This document shows, piece by piece, positions 48,346-56,515 of a DNA stretch of 64,000 nucleotides; positions within the stretch are counted from its first letter, which is position 1; the number at the start of each line of letters is the position of its first letter. The notes below the pieces were generated by a model that was not told the DNA's origin, searched no databases, and saw nothing but the letters and a program-made list of their open reading frames with translations. The stretch lies in NCBI RefSeq assembly GCF_001482405.1, contig NZ_LPXO01000001.1:62001-126000 (forward strand), given 5' to 3'. Source of the stretch: Pseudoponticoccus marisrubri (GTDB lineage: Bacteria; Pseudomonadota; Alphaproteobacteria; Rhodobacterales; Rhodobacteraceae). The translations under genes and the position numbers were made by a program.

Positions 48346-48422
48346 TGGTACCGCCTCCCCGGCTCGAACGGGGGACCTCTAGATCCACAATCTAGCGCTC
48401 TAACCAACTGAGCTAAGGCGGC
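48346..48422 (-). tRNA. tRNA-His (GTG)
   Basis: The 77-base cloverleaf reads GCCGCCTTAGCTCAGTTGG at the 5' end. The anticodon loop is TTGTGGA with GTG, the T loop is TTCGAGC, and CCA is encoded. Position 1 is G opposite U72, the discriminator is A73, and the base before position 1 is T, so no G-1 is encoded. A clade of Alphaproteobacteria is known to use such tRNA-His. Confidence 0.96.
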
Positions 48423-48477
48423 ACTGGCAGGCGGGATACAAAGGGATGGCGGTGATTGCAAGACCGAATTTGCACGC

Positions 48478-48957
48478 TCAGAGCGCTGTTTCCCAGGCCT
48501 GCTCGACCACGTCGACCCCGAAGCTGTGCCTGGGCTCGGAGCGTGTCATGCGCCATCCCGCGTGCCTGTAGAGGGCGCAGGCGGCGGCGTGACTCTCATG
48601 GGTCCAGAGCACCATTCGGCGGTAGCCGCAGGCGCGGGCGAAGCCCATGCATTCGGACAGCATCCGCTTGCCAAGGCCCCGTCCGCGCGCTTCCGGCACG
48701 AGGAAGAAGAGCCGCAGCTTGGCGGTCTGGGCGTCCTGTGCGACGCAGAAGATGCTGCCCAGGCGCTCCGTCCCGTCCCAGGCGATAAAGGCCCGCTCGC
48801 GCGCCGGGTCATGATCCCGCGCGAAGGCCTCGAGGATCTGGCGCACGAGCCGTCCGAAGGAGGCATCGAACCCCTCGTCACGGGCGTAGAGGCGGCTGTG
48901 TTCGGCGACAAGCCAGTCGATATCGCCGGGACCGAGATCCTTGAGGATGATGCTCAT
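48478..48957 (-). CDS. GNAT family N-acetyltransferase
   Basis: The 159-residue protein has the acetyl-CoA loop VPEARGRGLGKRMLSECMGFARACGY and the end strand LWTHESHAAACALYRHAGW, typical of GNAT enzymes. The substrate is unknown; related sequences are found fused to MarR regulators. ATG 48957 gives the family start. Confidence 0.92.
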   Translation of the reverse strand: MSIILKDLGPGDIDWLVAEHSRLYARDEGFDASFGRLVRQILEAFARDHDPARERAFIAWDGTERLGSIFCVAQDAQTAKLRLFFLVPEARGRGLGKRMLSECMGFARACGYRRMVLWTHESHAAACALYRHAGWRMTRSEPRHSFGVDVVEQAWETAL

Positions 48958-49048
48958 GCGGTCATCAGACCCTGTGCATGGTTGCAAATCAAGAGGCGGG
49001 CGGCTACGTCCCTAGGCTTTCAATCGGGACACCAGGGGGTCGGACGGC

Positions 49049-49243
49049 ATGGGAATCAATGACGAGCGGGATATCGAGGCCAACCTGCAGATCGGGCCGA
49101 CCGAGCTGGGGATGGTGCGGCTGTTCATCGCGGGGGGCGGAATCGAGATCCCGATGGATTTCGAGCCCGACGAGGCCGAGGAGATCGCCGACGAGATCCG
49201 GGCTGCCGCACAGACCGCCCGCCGGATGAAGACCCGCCGCTGA
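49049..49243 (+). CDS. Small acidic protein, DUF6324-like
   Basis: The 64-residue protein (MGINDERDIEANLQIGPTELGMVRLFIAGGG...DFEPDEAEEIADEIRAAAQTAR) resembles the DUF6324 family of roseobacters, with unknown function. The assignment rests on memory of the family pattern. It is followed immediately by four tandem palindromes. Confidence 0.72.
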   Translation: MGINDERDIEANLQIGPTELGMVRLFIAGGGIEIPMDFEPDEAEEIADEIRAAAQTARRMKTRR

Positions 49244-49253
49244 TCCCGGGCGG

Positions 49254-49347
49254 CAAGCCGCTTCGAAGCGGCTTGGATCAAGCGGTTTCGAAACCGCTTG
49301 GAACGCGTTTGCAAACGCGTTCCACCAAGGCCCTTCGAAGGGCCTTG
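49254..49347. repeat. Array of four perfect palindromes
   Basis: Four perfect palindromes occupy 94 bases: 49254-49275 (half CAAGCCGCTTC), 49279-49300 (half CAAGCGGTTTC), 49299-49324 (half TGGAACGCGTTTG) and 49326-49347 (half CAAGGCCCTTC). Three are 22 bases long with CAA/TTG ends and a TTCGAA centre. Arm sequences differ, so they are not simple copies. They lie between the convergent DUF6324-like and mmcB genes. Confidence 0.9.
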
Positions 49348-49351
49348 CCCC

Positions 49352-49813
49352 CTAGCCCCAGCCGGACAGCCCCGCCTCGGGGTCGCGCAGGGCCTGCAGG
49401 CGGCGCGCCGCATGGGCAGCGAACTTGCGCGTCAGCTTGGCCCGGCGCGGCGCGGCCAGCTTGTCCTCGGGGGCCATGCGCAGGATCTCGGCATCATAGC
49501 CATCGGCCAGGATCAGCCCGGTCCCGTCGGGCAGAAGCTCGGTCGGGAACGCCGCATCCACCGCCCAGAAATAGCGGTCGCACCAGTCCAGATAGCCCTG
49601 CCACTTGGCATCCGAGGTGAAATCGGCGCGGCTGGACTTGCATTCCACCACCCAGAGCTCGCCCTTGGGGCCCAGCGCCATCACGTCGACGCGCAGGCCG
49701 CGATCCGGCACGAATTCCTCGATCACCGCAAAGCCGTGGCTGGCCAGGTGACGGCACACGCCGCGCGCCAGCACCTGCCCCGGCATCATCTTCGTCTCGC
49801 TCAGCAATTCCAT
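49352..49813 (-). CDS. mmcB: MmcB family DNA repair protein
   Basis: The 153-residue protein matches MmcB: PGQVLARGVCRHLASHGFAVIEEF, then RVDVMALGPKGELWVVECKSSRADFTSDAKWQGYLDWCDRYFWAV, a PD-(D/E)xK nuclease-like core with D, ExK residues. MmcB was described in Caulobacter as an SOS-induced protein needed for mitomycin C resistance. ATG 49813 is chosen. A perfect LexA box lies 12 bases upstream. Confidence 0.92.
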   Translation of the reverse strand: MELLSETKMMPGQVLARGVCRHLASHGFAVIEEFVPDRGLRVDVMALGPKGELWVVECKSSRADFTSDAKWQGYLDWCDRYFWAVDAAFPTELLPDGTGLILADGYDAEILRMAPEDKLAAPRRAKLTRKFAAHAARRLQALRDPEAGLSGWG

Positions 49814-49825
49814 GCGCAATGATAT

Positions 49826-49840
49826 GAACATTCCGTGAAC
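49826..49840 (-). promoter_or_regulatory. LexA (SOS) box of mmcB
   Basis: On the gene strand the sequence is GTTC-ACGGAAT-GTTC, an exact alphaproteobacterial LexA operator. It lies 12 bases before the mmcB ATG, consistent with known SOS control of mmcB. Confidence 0.88.
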
Positions 49841-49925
49841 ATATGCAAGGCCTGCGCGGCATCGACTTACAATTCCGGCCCCGATCACTACTCTCCGGAA
49901 CGACCCCGTCGTTCAGGAGCCCCAC

Positions 49926-51263
49926 ATGTCCCCACCGGAACTCAGCCGCGCCGAGGCGCGCGGCGTGCGCCATGCGCGCGAACTCGAAGGCCACCTGTCC
50001 TGGCTCGAGACGTTCTCCGGCACGGCCCTTGGCGTCCTGGCGGTGGCCTCGGGGATCTACACCTATCTCGGCGTCTCCTCGCTGCTGGACGAAAACGGCG
50101 CCATGTCGGTCTTTGCCGCCATCGCCTACTCGGTCGCGGTCTCGGTGGGGATCTTCGTCTTTTGGTCCTACCTGATGCGGCTCTTCCCGGCGGTGCGCAC
50201 CACCCGCGCCCGGGCGGGGCTGATGGCAGCCATGGGGCTGGGCAGCCTGGCCATCGTGGCCATGTCGTCCTGGCTGAATGCCGCGGCGCTGGCGGGCTCG
50301 GCCGCGGTCGAGCAGCACCTGGCGGAGACGGTGCAGGACTACCAGGGCGCGCTGGAGCGCGCGCACGAGATCGCCCTGTCGGCGCAGGCGCTGGAGCGCG
50401 ACGTGGCGCGCGTGCGGCAGAGCTTCGAGGATCTCTCCGAGCAGGAGGCGCAGGGCACCCTGTCGGGCCTCGCGGGCCGGGGCGCGGTGTTCCGCGTGCT
50501 GCGCCAGAAATCGGCCGAACTGGCCGCGCTCGAGACGCAGATCGCCGCGCAGACCCCGCTGGTCGACACCGCCTTCACAGAGGGCAACACGATCCTGTCG
50601 CGGATGCGCGCCCTGACGGTCGAGCCGGGCGCGGTCGAGGCGCGCAGCGTCGAGTTCTCGGAGGCCGCGGTGCGGCTGCAGGGCATCATCACGCGGCTGC
50701 GGCAGCTCTCCGTCGCGCCGCTGGTGGAGCGCGCGGCGCGCGACCTCTCGGCCTCGGTGGTGCTGCCCGAACTGGACGGGCGCACCGCCGAGACCCGCGC
50801 CGACCAGTCCGCGACGATCACCTCGGTGCTGGAGGTGCTGGGCGCCCGTGCCGACACGCTCGAGAAGGCCGCGCAGGCGGTGGTGGCGCTGCAGGCGCCC
50901 ACGGATGTCACCTATACGCCGCTCTCGGCCGCCGACGCGGTGATCCTTTACGCGGGCAATTTCGTCCCGTCCTGGGCGGGGGCGATCGCGATCGACCTGC
51001 TGCCCGCCGTGCTGGTCTTCATCCTGGCGATCACGCAATCGGCGATCCGGCAGGGGCGCGAAGGCGCCGGGGTCGAGGACACGCTGACCCTGGCCGAGCT
51101 GCGCGCCGCCGTCACGGCCCTGCGCGATGTCGAGGGGGTGATGGCGCCGCCCGCAACCCGGCAGGAGGCCAAGGCAAAGACCGATCCCGAGGCCGAACGG
51201 GAGCCGGGCCACGCGGAGGATGAGAGCCACCGCGTGGCCGAGCTGAAGGACAAGCGCGCATGA
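49926..51263 (+). CDS. Hypothetical multi-pass membrane protein with coiled-coil domain
   Basis: The 445-residue protein is not recognised. It has three helices at about 30-54, 61-84 and 95-117. A long helical, coiled-coil-like segment at about 130-340 follows (AVEQHLAETVQDYQGALERAHEIALSAQALERDVARVRQSFEDL), then a fourth helix at about 345-372 and a charged tail. The coil is probably periplasmic. AGGAG sets the start. It overlaps the Clp-fold gene by four bases (ATGA), so the pair is a functional unit. Confidence 0.75.
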   Translation: MSPPELSRAEARGVRHARELEGHLSWLETFSGTALGVLAVASGIYTYLGVSSLLDENGAMSVFAAIAYSVAVSVGIFVFWSYLMRLFPAVRTTRARAGLMAAMGLGSLAIVAMSSWLNAAALAGSAAVEQHLAETVQDYQGALERAHEIALSAQALERDVARVRQSFEDLSEQEAQGTLSGLAGRGAVFRVLRQKSAELAALETQIAAQTPLVDTAFTEGNTILSRMRALTVEPGAVEARSVEFSEAAVRLQGIITRLRQLSVAPLVERAARDLSASVVLPELDGRTAETRADQSATITSVLEVLGARADTLEKAAQAVVALQAPTDVTYTPLSAADAVILYAGNFVPSWAGAIAIDLLPAVLVFILAITQSAIRQGREGAGVEDTLTLAELRAAVTALRDVEGVMAPPATRQEAKAKTDPEAEREPGHAEDESHRVAELKDKRA

Positions 51264-52000
51264 GGGCCCGGACCGTCTCGCGCACCCTGTCGGCCGTGCT
51301 GGTCTTTCAACTGGGGATCGGCGTGCTGCTGGTGCTGGGCGACATGCGCGACGGCGCGCTCCGCCTGCCCGGCCTGCGCACCGATGCGCCGCGCCTGACC
51401 GAGCCGGTGCGCCCGGGTGACCAGCGCCGCACCTACACGCCCAGCCGCGATCGCCCCGCCACCGCACCCGCGCGCGACCCCGGCACCCTGCCCGACCGGC
51501 TGACCCTGACCTTCGACGACGGTACATGGCGGCTGGAAGGCGCGATCGCCGAGGGCGACGCGGCCCGGCTCATCCCGCAGATCGAGGCCGCCGACCCGCC
51601 CGTCGAGACGCTGGTCCTGCAATCGCCCGGCGGGTCGGTGCGCGACGCGCTGGACCTGGGCCGGCACCTGCGCGCGGCCGGCATCGGCACCACCATGCTG
51701 CCGGGCGAGTTCTGCTATTCCGCCTGCCCTTACCTGCTGGCCGGCGGCACCCCGCGCGAGATCGCGCCTTCGGCCTCGGTCGGGGTGCACCAGCATTATT
51801 TCGGGGAAAGCACCATCCTGCCCGCCTTCGTCGCGGTCGAGGACATCCAGCGCGGCCAGGGTGAGGTGATGACCTATCTCGACGAGATGGGGATCGACCC
51901 GCTGGTCATGCGCCACGCGCTGACCACGCCGGCCGACGAGATCTACATCCTGCTGCCCGAAGAGCTGCGCCGCTATGGCTTCCTGCCCGAAGAGGGCTGA
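51260..52000 (+). CDS. Membrane-anchored Clp/crotonase-fold protein, putative serine protease
   Basis: The 246-residue protein has an N-terminal membrane anchor (TLSAVLVFQLGIGVLLVLGDM), a proline-rich linker, and a ClpP-like domain: LVLQSPGGSVRDALDLGRHLRAAG, a candidate nucleophile in FCYSACPYLLAGG and a candidate histidine in VGVHQHYFG. These resemble periplasmic COG3904-type proteins and signal-peptide-peptidase-like proteases. The catalytic Asp cannot be placed with certainty. Confidence 0.82.
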   Translation: MRARTVSRTLSAVLVFQLGIGVLLVLGDMRDGALRLPGLRTDAPRLTEPVRPGDQRRTYTPSRDRPATAPARDPGTLPDRLTLTFDDGTWRLEGAIAEGDAARLIPQIEAADPPVETLVLQSPGGSVRDALDLGRHLRAAGIGTTMLPGEFCYSACPYLLAGGTPREIAPSASVGVHQHYFGESTILPAFVAVEDIQRGQGEVMTYLDEMGIDPLVMRHALTTPADEIYILLPEELRRYGFLPEEG

Positions 52001-52084
52001 GCGCATCCGGGCGGGACGGCGCGGACGATCCGAAACATTTCCGCGGCGCGGCCTTGTCATGCGCCCGCCCCCGACTTAGGTGAG

Positions 52085-52255
52085 GCGCTGGTGGGTTCTG
52101 CCCTTCACGTCAGACGGGTACATTCCGGTGGCCTTAAGCAAATCCGAGGGAGCTGGCTCTGACGGGATCGTGGTCTCGTTACCTGGCGCCCACCTGTAGA
52201 TACAGGTCCTCGGGAATGCGCTACCCAGACGGTTGCGTGCGGTTCCCGCCGCTTT
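52085..52255 (+). ncRNA. Structured RNA candidate, 6S RNA-like
   Basis: The 280-base gap after the Clp-fold gene folds into one long irregular hairpin. The closing stem is GGTGGG (52090-52095) with CCCGCC (52245-52250). A middle stem GGGTA/CATTCC pairs with GGAATG/TACCC. An unpaired 5' strand faces a small 3'-side hairpin (ACCTGTA-GA-TACAGGT), and a terminal stem has ACGGGAT-CGTG-GTCTCGT. A central bubble with a 3' hairpin and about 170 bases resembles 6S RNA. Three G-U pairs favour the plus strand, and a terminator lies 30 bases downstream. Exact ends are uncertain. Confidence 0.55.
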
Positions 52256-52278
52256 GCCCCTTATGGGCATCACATGAA

Positions 52279-52307
52279 AAAGCCCGCCGGAGATCCCGGC
52301 GGGCTTT
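52279..52307. terminator. Strong bidirectional terminator
   Basis: AAAGCCCGCCGG pairs perfectly with CCGGCGGGCTTT over 12 bp around a 5-base loop. It is followed by TTTCTCATTTC on the plus strand and TTTTTCATG on the minus strand. It can end both the RNA candidate and the minus-strand gene that stops at 52329. Confidence 0.85.
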
Positions 52308-52328
52308 CTCATTTCATCCATGTCGCGG

Positions 52329-52634
52329 TCACAGGCGCAACGTGCGGGGCGCCGCGGCCTCGGCCGGCACGGGCACGGGCTGGGCATGGCCGCCGCCCGG
52401 GCGCGAATCTTCGTCATCCCCCAGCCGCATCACGGCGATCCCGAACTGCACGCTGGCAAAAACGATGCCGTTCAGCACCCACAGGATAAGGGTCGCGAAG
52501 ACGCCATAGGTGGAATGGGTGACGAGATACCAGAGATTGGCGACGTTCATGGCGTAGAGCAGCGCGATGAACAGGGCCGACAGCACGAAGCCGATGATCG
52601 TCTGTCGGATCAGCAAACGCATGATGCGGGGCAT
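52329..52634 (-). CDS. Small two-helix membrane protein (paralogue A)
   Basis: The 101-residue protein has two helices, at about 10-30 (TIIGFVLSALFIALLYAMNV) and 40-65 (TYGVFATLILWVLNGIVFASVQFGIAVMRLG), and a polar proline-rich tail. The family is not recognised. It is clearly paralogous to the gene at 52723: ANLWYLV/ANLWHLV, NGIVFA and VQFGI are shared. ATG 52634 follows GGAGG on the minus strand. Confidence 0.75.
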   Translation of the reverse strand: MPRIMRLLIRQTIIGFVLSALFIALLYAMNVANLWYLVTHSTYGVFATLILWVLNGIVFASVQFGIAVMRLGDDEDSRPGGGHAQPVPVPAEAAAPRTLRL

Positions 52635-52722
52635 GGGGCCTCCTCCCGTTGATGTCGGGAAGGGTAAGGCCCCCTGCCCCCACGGCAAGCCTGCCTGTCC
52701 TGACAGGCCCGTGAGCGCGCGT

Positions 52723-53055
52723 TCAGCGGCGGCCGAGAAAGCGCAGGGGCCCGGGCCGCTCGGTGGCCTCGACCGGGATGGTCGCCTCGGCGCGGACGGG
52801 CTCGGGCTGGCGCGTGCCGCCATCGCCGCCCTCATCCGCGCCCATGCGCATGATCGAGATGCCGAACTGCACGCCGGCAAAGACGATGCCGTTGAAGATC
52901 CACAGCATCAAGAGCGCGATCAGCCCCGCCTCGCTGCCGCTGACGAGATGCCAGAGATTGGCCACGTTGAACCACATCAGCGCGCCCACGAAGACGGCCG
53001 AAAGGCCGAAGCCGGTCGCGACCTGCAGGATATAGAGACGGATGAGCTTGGGCAT
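52723..53055 (-). CDS. Small two-helix membrane protein (paralogue B)
   Basis: The 110-residue protein has the same plan as its neighbour: MPKLIRLYILQVATGFGLSAVFVGALMWFNVANLWHLV, then LLMLWIFNGIVFAGVQFGISIMRMG and a charged tail. Tandem duplication is the simplest explanation. Function is unknown. AGGAGG lies before the ATG on the minus strand. Confidence 0.75.
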   Translation of the reverse strand: MPKLIRLYILQVATGFGLSAVFVGALMWFNVANLWHLVSGSEAGLIALLMLWIFNGIVFAGVQFGISIMRMGADEGGDGGTRQPEPVRAEATIPVEATERPGPLRFLGRR

Positions 53056-53128
53056 GAAAACCTCCTTGCATTCGGAACAGAGAATATAACCTGCGCGGGC
53101 GAAGACAAGGGGACGGCATGCCGCAAGC

Positions 53129-54025
53129 CTAGCCCTGCCCGTCCACCGAGCGGATCGGCACCGGCGCGTTGACCGTCAGGGTGCGATAGGGGAACGGGAT
53201 CTCGATGCCCGCCTCGTCCAGCGCGCGCTTGACCGCGGCGACCACCTGGTCGCGGCTGGCGCGGATGTCGACAGGCAGCGAGCCGGTCCACCACGTCACC
53301 TCGAAATCGATCGAGGAGGCACCGAAGGCATGGGCGAAGACCTGGATGTCGCGCACGTCGTCACGCACCAGATCCACGGCGCGCACCGCCTTCTCGATCA
53401 CGGCGCGGGCCTCGTCCACGTCCTCGCCATAGGCCACGCCGCAGATGATCGAGGCGCGGCGGAACTGCTGGTCGGTGCGTACCGTGACCGGGTTGTGGAA
53501 CAGCTGCGCATTGGGCACCACGACCAGCTGGCCGTCGGTCTGGCGGATATGGGTGTCGCGGATGGTGATCGCCTCGACCCTCCCCTCGGCGCCCTCGCAT
53601 TCGATCGTGTCGTCGATGCGGAAGGGCTCGCGCAGCAGGATCAGGATGCCGGCCAGGAAATTCTCGAACGTGTCTTTGAAGGCAAAGCCGATCGCCACCG
53701 AGCCCAGCCCCAGCGTTGTCAGCGCCCGGCCCGGCGTGATCGTGGGAAACACCACGGTGACCGCGATCAGCAGCCCGGTCAGCCAGATGGCGGTGTTGGA
53801 GACCAGCCGCAGCACGTCGACGAGGTTGCGGCGCAGCCGGGTGCGGCGGCCCAGCCGCGTCAGGACCTGCCCGGCCATCCAGGCGACCAGCGCGGTCAGT
53901 CCCAGCAGCACCAGTGCCACGCCGATCCGCGGCGCCAGCGTCACGGCCCCGTCCGCCCAGCCGGCCAGCTGCTCGGTCAGAGTGGCGGTGACCTCGGGCG
54001 GCAGCACCTCGTCCAGTTCATCCAT
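53129..54025 (-). CDS. MscS family mechanosensitive ion channel
   Basis: The 298-residue protein has three N-terminal helices. The pore and beta domain read GLGSVAIGFAFKDTFENFLAGILILLREPFRIDD and GRVEAITIRDTHIRQTDGQLVVVPNAQLFHNPVTV, the MscS signature. It releases solutes on osmotic downshock at the inner membrane. It lies downstream of nusB with about 60 bases between. Confidence 0.95.
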   Translation of the reverse strand: MDELDEVLPPEVTATLTEQLAGWADGAVTLAPRIGVALVLLGLTALVAWMAGQVLTRLGRRTRLRRNLVDVLRLVSNTAIWLTGLLIAVTVVFPTITPGRALTTLGLGSVAIGFAFKDTFENFLAGILILLREPFRIDDTIECEGAEGRVEAITIRDTHIRQTDGQLVVVPNAQLFHNPVTVRTDQQFRRASIICGVAYGEDVDEARAVIEKAVRAVDLVRDDVRDIQVFAHAFGASSIDFEVTWWTGSLPVDIRASRDQVVAAVKRALDEAGIEIPFPYRTLTVNAPVPIRSVDGQG

Positions 54026-54085
54026 GGATCAGCAACGCCGCCGCGCCCGGCGGGTTCCCGCGCAGGCGCGTGCGCTATCTCGCGG

Positions 54086-54559
54086 TCAGAACGCCTCGGG
54101 ACGGGCCTCGCGCGCCATGTGGTCCAGCACCGCGTTCACGAAGCGCGCCTCGCGCCCCTCGGGAAAGAAGGCGGCGGCCACGTCGACATATTCCACGATC
54201 ACCACGCGCGGCGGCGTCTGGGTGGCCACCAGCTCGGCGCCGGCGGCGCGGAACAGCGCGCGCAGCGTCGGGTCGATCCGGGCGATCGGCCACTTGGCGA
54301 CCAGCGCGCGGTCGGTCATCTGGTCGATCCGCGCCTGCCAGTTCACCGCCTCGTCGAGGATCTGGCCGAACAGCGTGATGTCGCCGTCCAGCATCTCCTC
54401 GCCCTCGGGCGTGACCGCGCCGAACCGGTGCTCAAGGAATTCCCGCCGCACCTTGTCGACCATCTGGCCGGACTGTTCCATCTGGAACAGCGCCTGCACG
54501 GCATAGAGCCGCGAGGCGCTCTTCATCTTGCGTTTCAAATTGCCCGAAAGCTCTTTCAT
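54086..54559 (-). CDS. nusB: Transcription antitermination factor NusB
   Basis: The 157-residue helical protein has the NusB pattern (SRLYAVQALFQMEQSG, DRALVAKWPIARIDPTLRALFRAAGAEL, VVIVEYVDVAAAF, FVNAVLDHMAREARP). NusB acts with NusE in rRNA antitermination. Its start overlaps the ribH stop by four bases (ATGA), giving the conserved ribBA-ribH-nusB operon. Confidence 0.95.
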   Translation of the reverse strand: MKELSGNLKRKMKSASRLYAVQALFQMEQSGQMVDKVRREFLEHRFGAVTPEGEEMLDGDITLFGQILDEAVNWQARIDQMTDRALVAKWPIARIDPTLRALFRAAGAELVATQTPPRVVIVEYVDVAAAFFPEGREARFVNAVLDHMAREARPEAF

Positions 54560-55107
54560 GCGGTGGTCGGTCCCTTGGCGCCGCCTGCGATCTGGTACTC
54601 GTCGCGGGCGGGCACGAATCCGACGCCCTGCCGCGAAGCGCCCCAGTTACGGGCCAGCGCCACCAGATGCAAGGCCGCCGCGGCCGCGCCGCCGCCCTTG
54701 TCCTGCCCGTCGGTGGCCGCGCGCACGCGGGCCTGCTCGTAGGTCTCGACCGTCAGGATGCCGTTGCCGATGCACAGGCCCTGCAGCCCCAGCAGCGTGA
54801 TCCCGCGCGAGCTGTCATTGCAGACCGTCTCGTAATGCGTCGTCTCGCCCCGGATCACGCAGCCCAACGCCACGTAGCCGTCGAAATTGGCCATCCGCCC
54901 GGCGATGCCGATGGCGGTGGGCACTTCCAGCGCGCCGGGCACCTCGATCAGCTCCCATGTGCCGCCGCAGGCCTCGATCTCGGCCTTGGCGCCGGCGATC
55001 AGGTCATCGGCGATGGCCCGGTAATAGGGGGCGACCACGATCAGGATCTTGACCGGCTTGTCGAATTCCGGCCGTGCCAGCGTGTAATGCTCTTCGTTGG
55101 ATGCCAT
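54556..55107 (-). CDS. ribH: 6,7-dimethyl-8-ribityllumazine synthase
   Basis: The 183-residue protein has lumazine synthase motifs WELIEVPGALEVPTAI, YVALGCVIRGETTHYETVCNDSSRG and a C-terminus GILTVETYEQARVRA. RibH joins dihydroxybutanone phosphate with the ribityl-aminouracil to make lumazine, the riboflavin precursor. It is coupled to ribBA by a one-base overlap (TGATG). Confidence 0.96.
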   Translation of the reverse strand: MASNEEHYTLARPEFDKPVKILIVVAPYYRAIADDLIAGAKAEIEACGGTWELIEVPGALEVPTAIGIAGRMANFDGYVALGCVIRGETTHYETVCNDSSRGITLLGLQGLCIGNGILTVETYEQARVRAATDGQDKGGGAAAAALHLVALARNWGASRQGVGFVPARDEYQIAGGAKGPTTA

Positions 55108-56234
55108 CAGCCCAGCTCCGATATCTTGCGCGTGCCGACGATCTCGAGCCCGTAGGCCTCGAGCCCCACCACCTTGGGGGTCGGCGAATTTGTCAGAAGG
55201 ACCAGCCGCGACAGGCCCAGCGAGGACAGGATCTGCGCGCCCAGCCCGTATTGCCGCAGCGTCCGGGGCGAGACCTCGTCCTGCACGTCGAGCTTCATCG
55301 AGGTGTCGCGCAGCAGCACGACCACGCCGCGCCCCTCGGCGGCGACGGCCTCCATCGCGTGCTGGAACTCGTGCGCGCGGTTGGCGGGCCCGGTGCCCAC
55401 GATGTCCAGCATCGGGTCCAGCGCATGCATGCGCACCAGCACCGGATCGTCGCCCGACAGGTCGCCCTTGACCAGCACGATATGCTCGTCGCCATGGGTC
55501 TCGTCGGTATAGATCCGCATCTGCCAGTCGCCGCCGAATTCCGAGGTCACGGTCTCCTCGGTACGGACGCGGACGAGGTTGTCGTTGCGCCGGCGGTAGG
55601 CGATCAGGTCCGAGATCGTGCCGATCTTGAGCCCGTGCCGTTGGGCGAAAGCCACCAGCTCGGGCAGGCGCGACATGGTGCCGTCCTCGTTCATGATCTC
55701 GCAGATCACGCCCGCCGGGTTCAGCCCGGCCAGCCGCGCCACGTCGACCGCGGCCTCGGTATGACCGGCCCGCACCAGCACGCCGCCCTTGCGCGCGCGC
55801 AGCGGGAAAACATGGCCCGGCGTGGCGATGTCGGCCTCGCCCTTCGAGGCGTCGATCGCCACCGCCACGGTGCGCGCCCGGTCGGCCGCCGAGATGCCCG
55901 TGGTCACGCCCTCGCGCGCCTCGATCGAGGTGGTGAAGGCGGTTTCGTGGCGCGAGGAATTGTTGGTCGACATCAGCTGCAAGCCCAGCTGCTCGATGCG
56001 CTCGCCTGTCATCGCCAGGCAGATCAGCCCGCGCCCGTAGAGCGCCATGAAGTTGATCGCATCCGGCGTCGCCCATTGGGCCGGGATCACGAGGTCGCCC
56101 TCGTTCTCGCGGTCCTCGTGGTCGACAAGGATGAACATGCGCCCGTTGCGCGCGTCCTCGATGATCTCCTCGACCGAAGAGATCGCGTCCGACCAGTCCT
56201 CTTCCACCGGTCCGGGCGTCTCGTAATCCTGCAT
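55107..56234 (-). CDS. ribB: RibBA-type protein: DHBP synthase with degenerate GTP cyclohydrolase II domain
   Basis: The 375-residue protein has an N-terminal DHBP synthase domain with [28 protein letters not shown] and [14 protein letters not shown], all intact. The C-terminal GTP cyclohydrolase II-like domain lacks the zinc cysteines: where RibA has the CxxC-type CDCG block, this protein reads [20 protein letters not shown]. The domain probably does not hydrolyse GTP, so another RibA is expected elsewhere. Start 56234 sits before MQDYETPG. Confidence 0.92.
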   Translation of the reverse strand: MQDYETPGPVEEDWSDAISSVEEIIEDARNGRMFILVDHEDRENEGDLVIPAQWATPDAINFMALYGRGLICLAMTGERIEQLGLQLMSTNNSSRHETAFTTSIEAREGVTTGISAADRARTVAVAIDASKGEADIATPGHVFPLRARKGGVLVRAGHTEAAVDVARLAGLNPAGVICEIMNEDGTMSRLPELVAFAQRHGLKIGTISDLIAYRRRNDNLVRVRTEETVTSEFGGDWQMRIYTDETHGDEHIVLVKGDLSGDDPVLVRMHALDPMLDIVGTGPANRAHEFQHAMEAVAAEGRGVVVLLRDTSMKLDVQDEVSPRTLRQYGLGAQILSSLGLSRLVLLTNSPTPKVVGLEAYGLEIVGTRKISELG

Positions 56235-56515
56235 GTCGCCTCCGAGCTTGCGTCGCGTCCCAGCAGATAAGCCAGCCCTGCCCCGATGGCCAGAGGATAG
56301 CGGGCGCGCAGCGCCTGTGCAGCCGCGTCGGTTCGGACATGGGCGGGGTCCGCGGCTCCGGATCGGCGGGGGCAAGCCCCCGTGGGCCGGTCCGGACCGC
56401 TGTGCGCCGGGACCTCCGGAATACCCGACCGTCGGGAATCCACGACCTGACGCGGCCCCGCCCCGGCAGGTATCACAGATCCAGATCGCAACAACCGCCA
56501 CGGGGAACCGGAACA

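Noticed and set aside
49254-49347. CRISPR array
   Set aside because: Units are adjacent palindromes with different arms and no spacers of constant length; no cas genes are present.
52076-52417. 113-codon minus-strand frame across the RNA candidate
   Set aside because: It runs through a strong terminator and overlaps the membrane protein gene in another frame. The region is better explained as structured RNA.
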